NCBI GenBank assembly: GCA_949358305.1
Contig: OX442314.1
Span: forward strand, 60,025,369 to 60,089,368
DNA: 64,000 nucleotides
Direction: 5' to 3'
From: Strigamia acuminata
Taxonomy: Eukaryota > Arthropoda > Chilopoda > Geophilomorpha > Linotaeniidae
Positions 1 to 8,986 of this stretch are shown in pieces. A program made the position numbers and the translations under genes. Under the pieces are notes generated by a model. The model worked only from the letters and a program-made list of their open reading frames with translations. It was not told the DNA's origin and ran no database searches. Positions within the stretch are counted from its first letter, which is position 1; each line of letters starts with the position of its first letter.

Positions 1-655
1 GTGAATTTGCGGAAAATTTGCTGTGAATTTGCGGAATATTTGCTGTGAATTTAGGGCAAGTTTACTTTGAATTTGCGGCGAATTTGGGACGAATTTGCGG
101 CAAGTTTGGGACGTATTTGGGGCGAATTTGTGGCAAATTTGCGATGAATTTGGGGCGCATTTGCGGCAAGTTTGGGGCGAATTTGCTGCAAATTTGCGGC
201 GAATTTGCGGCGAATTTGCGGCGAATTTGCGGCGAATTTGCGGCAAGTTTGGGGCGAATTTGCGGCAAGTTTGGGGCGAATTTGCGGCAAGTTTGGGGCG
301 AATTTGCGGCAAGTTTGGGACGTATTTGCCGTGAATTTGTGGCAAATTTGCGGCGAATTTGCGACGAATTTGGGGCGAATTTGCGGCAAGTTTGGGGCCA
401 ATTTGCGGCAAGTTTGGGGCCAATTTGCGGCAAGTTTGGAGCGAATTTGCCGTGAATTTGTGGCAAATTTGCGGCGAATTTGGGGCGAATTTGCGACGAA
501 TTTGGGGCGAATTTGCGGCAAGTTTGGGGCGAATTTGCGGCAAGTTTGGGGCGAATTTGCGGCAAGTTTGGGACGTATTTGCCGTGAATTTGTGGCAAAT
601 TTGGGGCGAATTTGCGGCGAATTTGCCGTGAATTTGCCGTGAATTTGCCGTGATT
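1..655. repeat. 11-bp minisatellite array
   Basis: About 59 head-to-tail copies of an 11-base unit, roughly GAATTTGCGGC, alternating with AAGTTTGGGGC and GAATTTGTGGC variants, so many stretches have a 22-base composite period. The array runs off the left end of the window. Because 11 is not a multiple of 3, each strand translates to an 11-residue repeat in all three frames, which is why long spurious ORFs appear on both strands. I see no gene in it. Confidence 0.93.
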
Positions 656-786
656 TGATGCAAATTTGGGTCAGATTATGTACAATTTTGAAACGATTTG
701 TTGCGACTTTTGGGAAACTTCTTGCCCATTCTTATTGGCAAGAAGTTGTGATAATTTATATGATTTCACGTGAGTTTATTCGATAC
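656..786. other. unique AT-rich spacer
   Basis: Degenerating edge of the 11-bp array followed by AT-rich sequence. No gene is visible. Confidence 0.4.
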
Positions 787-917
787 ATTTACAATTTGAA
801 ATGAATTTATTCAAAATATTTACAATTTGAAATAAATTTATTCAAAATATTTCCAATTTGAAATGAATTTATTCAAAATATTTACAATTTGAAATGAATT
901 TATTCAAAATATTTATG
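787..917. repeat. 31-bp tandem repeat, about 4 copies
   Basis: Four copies of a 31-base unit beginning ATTTACAATTTGAAAT and ending ATTCAAAAT, with only one or two substitutions between copies. A broken fifth copy follows. Pure AT-rich minisatellite with no coding content. Confidence 0.85.
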
Positions 918-1493
918 AATTTCCATTACTTTATTAGATATTTTTACAATTTTTACTTTTTGCGTTTCCTATCTTGCTTTGGCTGTATATTTTCATTACC
1001 CGTTGTTTGGTGATTGTTTTCTTCTGTTTGCTCATCAATTATTTCGTCTTGATTTCTTTTCTTTTGTAATGCAATATTTTTATTTTCTTTCTGTTTGGTT
1101 TGAGCATTTAGAATATAGTCAGGGTCTCGTATCGGCATATTCCTTGTATGCCTGGGGTCCACAATTTCGGGCAACAAACAGTTCACGGCTTATTGCCGCA
1201 TATTCACAGCATATTTGTTGCCAAACATCTCATAAATATTGGCCAAAAATCGCTTTGAAACTGGCCAAAAAGCGCCTGAAAACAGACCCGAAACGCATAA
1301 AAAATGGCCAAAAATTGGAAGAAATCTTGCCCAAAATCGTATGACATTTGGTACAAAAACAAATAAAATCTTTGACAAAATTTTTATATCTTTATTTCTG
1401 TCTTGCCTAAAAATCGTATAAAATATTCCCAAAAATCGCACCAGAATTGGTGGTCAAACATCGCATAAATATTGGCCAAAAAGCGCATGAAAA
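918..1493. other. non-coding, degenerate GGCCAAAAA-type repeats
   Basis: From about 1235 to 1493 loosely repeated blocks such as GGCCAAAAAGCGC and CGCATAAAAAATGGCC occur, related to similar blocks near 2095-2150. The short ORFs here are low complexity and on conflicting strands. No gene supported. Confidence 0.4.
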
Positions 1494-1586
1494 CAGCTGT
1501 TGTGACCATCGCTGCCATACAACGCGTGTGTGTTGCAATTTGTGCAATTTGTGTTTTGTTTGGTGATTTTTATTAAAATTTATAAA
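1494..1586. repeat. duplicated 90-bp block, copy 1
   Basis: Begins CAGCTGTTGTGACCATCGC and ends in an AT-rich tail. A near copy lies at 2223-2312 in the same orientation, with a few substitutions. The two copies bracket the 43-bp minisatellite between them, so the whole block may be a larger duplicated satellite unit. Confidence 0.75.
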
Positions 1587-1679
1587 TATAAATATACAAA
1601 TGCATTTGCAATTTTTTTTTACGGAAATTAGTAGAAAACCGGCCGACAGTAGACAGCTGATGGCCGCGACAGCTGACTG

Positions 1680-2075
1680 CCGACAGTCGACGTCCAACAG
1701 TCGAAAACGTATGGCCAACATCGAAAACGTACGGCCGCAAATTCGTGTCAAATTTGCCGCCAATCTCAAACAAATTCCCCGCCAATCTCAAACAAATTTC
1801 CCTCAAAAACGTGTCAAATTTGCCGCCAATCTCAAACAAATTCCCCTCAAAAACGTGTCAAATTTGCGCAAAAACGTGTCAAATTTGCCGCCAATCTCAA
1901 ACAAATTCCCCGCCAATCTCAAACAAATTTCCCTCAAAAACGTGTCAAATTTGCCGCCAATCTCCAACAAATTCCCCTCAAAAACGTGTCAAATTTGCCG
2001 CCAATCTCCAACAAATTCCCCGCCAATCTCAAACAAATTCCCCTCAAATTCCCCTGCAAACACCTATAAAATTTG
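1680..2075. repeat. CCGCCAATCTCAAACAAATTCC minisatellite
   Basis: Irregular tandem repeat built from three modules: CCGCCAATCTCAAACAAATT, CCCCTCAAAAACGTGTC and AAATTTG. The main period is about 43 bases with shorter variants that lack one module. A GACAGTCGACGTCCAACAG block at its left end recurs at 2153. The long ORFs on both strands are products of the repeat. Confidence 0.85.
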
Positions 2076-2222
2076 CCGGAAAAACGTGTCGCATGAAAAC
2101 TGGCCAAAACTCGCATGAAAACTAGCCAAAAAGTGCATAAAAACAGCTGTCGACAGTCGACGTCCAACAGTCGAAAACGTATGGCCCGCCAATCTCAAAC
2201 AAATTCCCCGCCAATCGGCAGT

Positions 2223-2312
2223 CAGCTGTCGTGACCATCGCTGCCATACACCGAGTGTGTGTTGCAATTTGTGCAATTTATGTTTTGTTTCGTGATTTTT
2301 ATTACAATTTAT
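2223..2312. repeat. duplicated 90-bp block, copy 2
   Basis: Second copy of the block at 1494-1586, same orientation. It shares TGTGTTGCAATTTGTGCAAT and the AT-rich tail. Confidence 0.75.
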
Positions 2313-2344
2313 AAAAAAAAATATATATATACAAATGCCGCGAC

Positions 2345-2482
2345 AGCTGACGGCCGACAGTCGTCGGCCAACAGTTGAAAACGTATGGCTGACATCGAAA
2401 ACGTACGGCCGACATCGAAAACGTACGGCCGACAGTCGAAAGCTGACGGTCGACAGTCAAAAACGTACGGCCGACAGTCAAT
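2345..2482. repeat. about 20-bp GTACGGCCGACA repeat
   Basis: Imperfect repeats of GAAAACGTACGGCCGACA with ATC or GTC variants, six or so copies. The same words appear singly near 1690-1735 and 2160-2185, so this is one satellite family scattered through 1.7-2.5 kb. Confidence 0.75.
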
Positions 2483-2484
2483 GT

Positions 2485-2608
2485 AGTGATTGCCAAAGAA
2501 ATGAGCGGTGACGAAGTGATTGCCAAAGAAATGAGCGGTGACGAAGTGATTGCCAAAGCAATGATTGGCGACGAAGAGATTGACGATGAAATGATGGCGC
2601 CGAAGTAA
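2485..2608 (+). repeat. 30-bp tandem repeat, 3 copies, open frame
   Basis: Three copies of a 30-base unit starting GTGATTGCCAAAGAAATG, the first two identical and the third diverged. The plus frame is open through all three copies, giving a 10-residue repeat (VIAKEMSGDE), and ends in an acidic tail and TAA at 2606-2608. An in-frame TGA lies just upstream, so this is at most a fragment of about 45 codons. It may be a coding relic or chance. Confidence 0.6.
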
Positions 2609-3559
2609 TCCATCAATAAATTTGGGTGAAAATTTAGGGTTTTTTTTGGTTAGGCATCGAAATAATCGGCACCAAAGTGACCCGACATCCAAAAATATGA
2701 CCCAGAATTAAAATAATATAAAATTTCAAATAAATAAATTACTTTTTAGTTTTTGGTAAGCCATAAAACTTTTTTAAGTGGTTACAGGTCCTCTTCTTTC
2801 GCCGAGCACTTTGCCAGATTCTTGCTTTTGTACTTTTTCTTTTTGACATTTTTTATGATTGCAATGGTCGTATTGAATCAAAAGAAAAAAAAATGATCTG
2901 TGAAATCATATGACTGAAAAATCACATGACTAAAAAATCACGTGACTAAATCATATTCCTACGCATGCTAAAGTAGTGTATCGGTACACTTCACTAATAG
3001 GTGGCAGCACAATCACATCTAAAACATTTGCTTCGTAATTTCAAGTTTACAGTAACAATTTCAAAAATTTTCATAAATAAAAATTAATGCAACATATAAA
3101 ATTGTTTTATCTAGGTTTCTATTACTTCTATTTTTAAAAAAAATAAAATTTTTTTTTTTAAAATCATGTTCTAATTTTAATGATTGAAAAACAAATTGAA
3201 CAAATATCACAAATGTAACATAATATAAACATTCAGTTTATTAATTAGTATTTAGAAAAAAAAAAAAGAAAAAAAAATATGCAATAGTCATTTAGCTATG
3301 ACGAAACTAAGACCGCCTTGTAGCATCAGAAAACAGGCAAGATGGCGGGTAGGCTAGCCCCTTAAGGATTAATCCAACTATCCAATTGGAACATTGGTTC
3401 CATGAATTCCTCCAATCCCGTATCACCGGAAGTGGATACGGAGGAGCATTTATGCAAATTATGCTAATCCTTGTTACAACCGGAACTGGATACCCAGGAC
3501 CGGAAATGGGTTCCACCAATCAGATTGATCGGTTGACCGATTGATCGCTAAACATTCTG
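2609..3559. other. AT-rich intergenic sequence, no gene seen
   Basis: Long A/T runs and no ORF with protein-like composition. The block at about 3300-3560 is less AT-rich, contains CAAGATGGCGGG and GGAAGTGGATACGGAGG, and may be the 5' half of the LTR-like relic that follows. Confidence 0.4.
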
Positions 3560-3775
3560 TCCCGCAGAAATGGAAGTTACATTGTATTTAACAATGTCAG
3601 ATATTTAATATATATTTATATTAATATTTAACACAATTTATTCACTTGATTAAATATACGTTTATATTTAATCATGAGGTTTTCAAGTTCGTATTCGAAT
3701 TTACCGCTAATTGCGATTGCGCCATCTAGTGGCAATATGGAGCATTGACAAATGCGGGTTTTAGCAGACGACTCT
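3560..3775. repeat. diverged LTR end related to the E2 LTR
   Basis: The segment GAATTTACCGC...GCGCCATCTAGTGGCA...AGCATTGACAAATGCGGGTTTT matches, block by block, the 3' part of the E2 LTR (17571-17645: GAATTACGCGC...GCGCCATCTATTGTGA...ACATTGATAAATACGGATTTG). I infer a solo or truncated LTR of a related family. The left boundary is unclear and no target duplication was identified. Confidence 0.4.
3719..3732 (-). promoter_or_regulatory. CTCF-like motif
   Basis: On the minus strand this reads CCACTAGATGGCGC, which fits the animal CTCF core consensus CCASYAGRKGGCRS at all 14 positions. Related sites occur in the LTRs or near the ORF ends of E1, E2, E4 and E5 in this window. Binding is inference. 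Confidence 0.5.
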
Positions 3776-4026
3776 TCGTAATTCGGCCGTGATATATTTA
3801 TATCATGTAGAAATGAGTGTTCATTAATAATAAACGAACATCTTTGTATTTGAAACATCCCAAATATCTTTATTTAGGAATTATACCAGTTTTACACAGA
3901 ATATCTTCGAGATATCATGATAATGGCGCAACAGCGCTTCTTTCTAAGAAAATAGGCATTTATAGCCATTGTAAACCGTCACAAAATGAATAGAAAAAAT
4001 TGAAACATTCTTTTCCACTAGGACTA

Positions 4027-4032
4027 TTTATT
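4027..4032 (-). terminator. poly(A) signal AATAAA
   Basis: AATAAA on the minus strand, about 30 bases downstream of the stop of the candidate gene end at 4061-4249. Confidence 0.35.
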
Positions 4033-4060
4033 ATACTACTAAATGAAAATAAACTCTAAC

Positions 4061-4249
4061 TTAGATGGGCAACGGATATGCTGGGTATCCCCGATCAAGG
4101 ATGTCGTACACTCTTTCGAAGTGCTTGAAGATTGGGTCCTGTGGGGAACTGAATGGAGCAGATTTTATAAAGATTAAGATCAAAACTTTAAAATTAAAAA
4201 TTAATAAAATTACTCGTAGTTGATACACGAAGATGAGGATTGCAGCATT
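4061..4249 (-). CDS. candidate small spliced gene or gene 3' end (two exons)
   Basis: Reading the minus strand, a short exon (4249 to 4212) follows an acceptor-like ATCTTGCAG and ends at a GTAATT donor. A second exon begins after CCATTCAG near 4152 and ends with TAA at 4063-4061. Joined, the frame stays open and gives a hydrophilic end (SPQDPIFKHFERVYDILDRG) rather than low-complexity sequence. An ATG lies three bases into the first exon, so it could be a peptide of about 41 residues with an upstream untranslated exon; a TATAAATTAAG box lies further upstream near 4370. Alternatively it is the tail of a truncated gene. I do not recognise the protein. The splice sites and AATAAA are seen; that this is a gene is inference. 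Confidence 0.3.
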   Translation of the reverse strand, partial: NAAILIFVYQLRVILLIFNFKVLILIFIKSAPFSSPQDPIFKHFERVYDILDRGYPAYPLPI

Positions 4250-5981
4250 GTCTGCAAGATCTGATATTTTACTTTAGTAGAGATGCTATATTGCTAGCAC
4301 TTGTTGAAGCTGCAGCTTAGCGGCATCTTGTTTTCTTAACGCGCTCAATTCAACTTTTGGCCTAGTCTTAATTTATACTTGTAAATAGCGAGGCAATTTT
4401 CGGTTTGGTTTGCACTACCAGGTAAAAAAAATCTGCACAATTCTGAAGAAAACCTTTACGGCCTTGCACAATTGTGCAGAGTAACTGTACACAGAATCAA
4501 GAAAATATTCTGCAGAAAAGGTTAACATTAATCTGCTTATTGTTTGAGATAAGAAATAAAAGATTTGCTACCGCTTCTTTTCCGACATCATGTTTTAATT
4601 ACTATCTTTTTTATTATTTTTCAGAACAAGGTGAAGCGGCTTCTTTAATTAGAAAAAAATGCAGAGTATTAATTAATTTGTAATTTGGGGAGTAAAGAGG
4701 CGGTGGAAAACGATATAAGAAATTGAGGCGAGGTTTAATTACCAAAAAATCACAACAAAATGAAGAATGAAATTGCCCCTGTTTTATGTATAATGCCACA
4801 TTTCCGTATTACAGTTTATTTGATTGTTTGTCTGGTTCTTGCTGGCAAATGTGGCGGTAACTGCACCGGAGGAATGATCCTTCTAGGCTACCATACGTAG
4901 ATGTAGTAAATGCGTAAAGATTCGTTCTGTTGAGAACGATGCCCATGATTCACGTCTGTAAACCCCGTAGCCACGAAAAAGACAAAGGACCGGATAAGAT
5001 GCGAAAACTCCTCTCGGAAAAATCACTCATGAATTGTACGTATAATTTCCTCAGATGTGTAAACACGAGTTGGTTCATCGTGTTGTTTGTGTTACTTTGA
5101 ATTTGAGTTGATTCTACTCAACTTTTACTCAAAATTTAGCGGTATTTTTCTTGAAAACTAACTGCCTAGCCTACCAAATGCACATCTCCCGCAAACGTTA
5201 AAAATCTCTTTTTTTTTTTTTTTTAAATTTATTTTTATTTATTTCAGTGTCTCAGCCGCCTGTTTTTCGGCAGGAAATTCTTGGGTGCGATCGAAGCCGT
5301 CTGCAGTTTGCAAGGACCAGTCTTTGATCGTTTTCACAGTTCGCGAGAAAAATCTTGTTGAAACTCCATGTACGTTTTATTTTATTTTATTCTACAGTTT
5401 TTTTTATTACATTAATGGTCTTGCATCTATTCGGCAATACTTCAATGATGTTAGGATTAATTCTGGCTTTTTTTTTTTAATTTTTACTATTCTTTCCATT
5501 TTATCGATTGGTGTGGCTCTAAAATATGGTTATCCTTTTGAGACCAAGTCACATTTACTCAGTTTAGATGGTCACAGTTTACCAGATGAATGTTAATCGA
5601 ATATTCTGGAAAATTGATGATGTAAACACGCCTGTTTTGCGCAATTGTAAAAAACGAAATTCCAATTCTTACTGGTATCAATGTAAACTTGCTAATTGAA
5701 ATAATTATCTTACTTTCGTTATTCCAGACAACAGGGGTCGACAAAACTAAAAATAATTCACGTGCAAGCATCTTTTCTTCGGACACCTATACCAGAGCAT
5801 TTGATTTTAATTTTTTGAAAATGTACGCAAGAATATCTAGGCGACTTGGCGATCGGTATTTGTCGACCCCTGTCAGAGAACACCATTTTTTTAAAAGTAG
5901 CATGTTGCTGAAACTTGTGATTCCAACAAAAAATGGTGCGGATAATTGTCAAAAGCCAATAATTGTTGATGTTGATTTGTT
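4250..5981. other. AT-rich region, possible unassigned exons
   Basis: No confident gene. Two plus-strand stretches follow good acceptor sequences (a T-run then TTTATTTCAG near 5247, and CGTTATTCCAG near 5730) and have mixed base composition, but no frame gives a recognisable protein and I could not link them. Long T and A runs fill the rest. Confidence 0.25.
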
Positions 5982-6245
5982 AGGGGGTGTAAAATCCAAC
6001 TCTCTACCTCCACGTGGTCACCCCTGGATAAACTGAGCACACGACTTGTCTCGGTGGAACCAGAAGAGAGCTCTGGTCATTTGGAAATTTCTGATTTATC
6101 TTCTAGTTGTATTGTAAGCCCACATTCAAGAAGGAATGTGGCATTTACAATTCTCGTTGTATAGTAAGCCAACATTCCCCCACGAGTGTGGCATTGAAAT
6201 GACTGTATTCTTAGATGAATGTAGCATTTACATTCTCAAAGGTTT
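5982..6245 (+). repeat. dispersed LTR-like repeat, copy 1
   Basis: AGGGGG followed by TGTAAAATCCAACTCTCTAC is shared with 38848-39110, about 85% alike over the first 150 bases, then both copies carry several degenerate units of the type ACATTC-(4-8)-GAATGTGGCATTTACA, which are small inverted repeats. A purine run directly before TGT is what a polypurine tract next to a 3' LTR looks like, so I infer remnants of plus-oriented LTR elements. Right end not defined. Confidence 0.5.
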
Positions 6246-6478
6246 CTAAATATTTGTGCTGGTATTTTAATCTTACGGCTACCAATCTGGCTTTGAATAT
6301 CTTGTCCATGTCCTGTTCCTTTTATTCTGAAAACCCATATTGGTTTTATGATTTTCATCCCCGGCTTTTCTTTGATAATTTCCCATGAGATTCTAGTCCA
6401 ACAAATAAAATCAAGTATTTTGAATTACTTACTCAATTGTGTGACCCAAGACGATACTTCCTGTCTGCATTAAATCAT
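6246..6478. other. no gene seen
   Basis: Mixed AT-rich sequence between the LTR-like repeat and the candidate minus-strand gene. Confidence 0.3.
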
Positions 6479-6962
6479 CTAAAAACTGAAGATGCTGTGC
6501 TGCGGCAGATCTAGGCTCTGGGCTGTAAGCAGCATTCTAGCATGAAAACTAGTGCAGAAAGACCACTGGTGCTGCCATTCGTCGTTAGAGAACCATGCAA
6601 AGCCAAGCCATTTGTTATTGAAGGCGGCAAGAATGATGTTAATTCCATTCATTATAAAATTTCTTTCTAGTGGCATATCCAACTGAAAAAATTAAATCAT
6701 TAGGTTACTTTGTATACTTATCACGTGCAGATTGGTTCATTAATTTTAATTTAAGTAAACCCACCAAGATCGTTGCAACAAATATTGCATAAGCAAATAA
6801 CGTCGTCTGCAAATGATTCATCAAATGCTTGGCTAAAACAGAAATACCATTCCGCCAACGTTGAAAAAGTGAAGAACCATTTGCCTTGAAATTCGCTCTT
6901 CCTTGCAGCCTGTAATTGCTCAATGCAACTGCGTTGTGTGAATTGAAGAGCTGTCAAGGATC
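6479..6962 (-). CDS. candidate two-exon gene fragment, membrane-protein-like
   Basis: On the minus strand a first exon-like stretch (about 6962 to 6762) and a second (6682 to 6479, ending in TAG) are separated by an AT-rich gap of about 80 bases. The gap has a GT start (GTGGGT or GTTTAC, both weak) and a good TTTTTTCAG end. Both pieces are rich in W, F, C and hydrophobic residues, and one frame of the first holds a membrane-like segment (TTLFAYAIFVATILVGLL). The composition recalls arthropod chemoreceptors, but I see no diagnostic motif (no C-terminal TYhhhhhQF), so I do not name it. It may be a pseudogene fragment or chance. Confidence 0.2.
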
Positions 6963-7440
6963 AGAGAACGACGAAATAAATTCAGGCATGACGTTAAAAG
7001 TGTGATATCGTACACTAGGACCGCCATTTTTTATTCACCAAAACATAAAGCAAGTGATATGTATCGAGGCTAGTTGTCCTCGATTTACAATGCAATCCAA
7101 AAATTGGACAAATCAACAGTGAAACACATTGATTTATCCTTTACAAAATACAAGAATAGACTGACGTAAACAACTGATAAACTAAATGATGTAACTAAAC
7201 AATAATTGCTCTTTTGAGCAGATGACAAATGATAATCGATTGCGGTACTGTAACGAGCTAGAATAAAAACATGATCAATCGATTACACAACGGGTACAGT
7301 ATATGACAACACGGTAGCTAATTGCACTTAGCCGCAAACGTGCAACTGGTTAATAACGCGAACGGCATAACAAACAATTAAACACCCCAGATCCAATCAA
7401 AACTCAATATGAATGAGTATTTGAATTACAGTGATGATAT
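6963..7440. other. intergenic, no gene seen
   Basis: AT-rich sequence flanking E1. The last four bases, ATAT, are the target duplication. Confidence 0.4.
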
Positions 7441-8013
7441 TGTTATGTGGATTCTGGGGTTCTGACTGAATTCCACACAACATGGGGTTTAAATGTGAGT
7501 GATAGAAAATGAAGAGATTGTTTTGCAGTTTCAAATTCAAGTTCTTTATTTAGACCGGACAAACTAAGTTTGTTCGATCCCTGTTAAATTGCATGGTACA
7601 ATTACTCAAATACACCTTTAATCATTGTTATGAATGAATGAATTATCATTTGACACTTTAAACAATTACAAGTTTTTATTAACAGTTCAAATAAACATCT
7701 ATTTGTCAAATTGTGTAACTGGGCAAAGGTCCTCAGCCAAGCCCTGTATTGGGTCAGCATCGGACGGGATTGGAGGGTGTTTCTTACCTGAGAAATAACT
7801 TGAGAATGAGAGCCTTGTCTTAGAGTGGGTGGCGTATTTATAGGAAATCTCCTATCGCCCCCGTAAACGAATTGATCGGTCCTATCACATGACGGTGACG
7901 ATTTCCAATCGCCAGCGCCATCTGTGACCGAAATTTAGCAACTATTAATGAATTATGTTTCGAATTACGCGCTACGGATCGCCGACCAATCAGGACGGTC
8001 CGTACGCGTGACA
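7441..8013 (-). repeat. E1 3' LTR
   Basis: 573 bases, beginning TGTTATGTGG and ending CGCGTGACA in plus orientation (TG...CA on both strands). It matches 15161-15733 without a difference that I can see. It contains a GCGCCATCTGTGAC site at 7915-7928. Confidence 0.95.
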
Positions 8014-8025
8014 ACTCCCTTTTTT
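8014..8025 (-). other. E1 polypurine tract
   Basis: Minus-strand AAAAAAGGGAGT directly abuts the 3' LTR, the expected place for the plus-strand primer of reverse transcription. Confidence 0.8.
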
Positions 8026-8986
8026 GCTGTGTTTTGGACCCCAAAATACAAATTTCGGTTCCAGACAGGTCTCTTTCACAACAATCGGACATTCTTAAGG
8101 AATGTTCGGTTACTTTTATTCTCACAGTTCGGCACACAGTGTTTCACAATATTTTTCAACTTTCTTTCTTTTTATATCGGAGTTAACTTTACTCCCTTTT
8201 ATTCTGAAGTCGGTAAATTTGCAATGGCCTTTTTGCCAAACAGAATCAAATAACCCAATAAATTAGCCAAACAAATTAAACGAATAAATTATTTAAATTC
8301 TTTCAACTGTTAACAATAATTACTCATGACCTACTTCAAACACTTAATAAATTCAAAAATCCAAATTTTTTCCATTTTCCTAAATTTTCTTTAAAATTAT
8401 CAACATTTTCATTAACAAACATCAACTTTTTCAATTTACAGTAAATCAATTCCTATTTAAACTCAATCTTAACTTTGTCACAATACTTTACATTTGTGAA
8501 AATTAAATACATTAAATTTCAAACGAACCTCGCAACAGATTCCTCTCCCGTTCTCGGTCACTCGTATTGTCGTTTATTTACAATTCTACGTTTTAAAATC
8601 ATTAATTCATTATATTTTCCTAATAAATTCAAAATTCACCTATATATAATATAAAAATAAATCTTCCTAAATATTTAAACCTAATTAAAAGAGATTCGAC
8701 ATGAGTGGGCGAAAATGGCGATTGGTCTCGTATAGCAAAGTCCGCTTCTAAAGACGTTTAATACACGAAATTTTCTCTTAAAAATCATTTAAAATCATTC
8801 AACACATTCTTACAAACCTTTTGAAACACAATATCATACACAAATATCAAGAAAACAAATGGGAATTTTGTTTCGGGTCACGCAATAAATTCGCGTTCAC
8901 CTCAATCAAAAATCTTAGTAGTAATGGCGATAGTCTTTTCTTTTCTGCGCTCTGAGTCTGCGCGACCGAAACTCGTCATTCTGTGC
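8026..8986 (-). other. E1 3' non-coding region
   Basis: AT-rich sequence of about 960 bases between the pol stop and the polypurine tract. No env-like or other long minus-strand ORF. Confidence 0.6.

Noticed and set aside
45-642. Several ORFs of 79-178 codons on both strands
   Set aside because: All are translations of the 11-bp satellite in different frames; none has non-repeat sequence.
1573-2276. ORFs of 60-170 codons rich in N, K, P and F
   Set aside because: Products of the 43-bp minisatellite; open on both strands with the repeat period.
3307-3519. tRNA-derived SINE around 3300-3560
   Set aside because: I could not find A and B boxes or a poly(A) tail; the sequence fits an LTR relic better.
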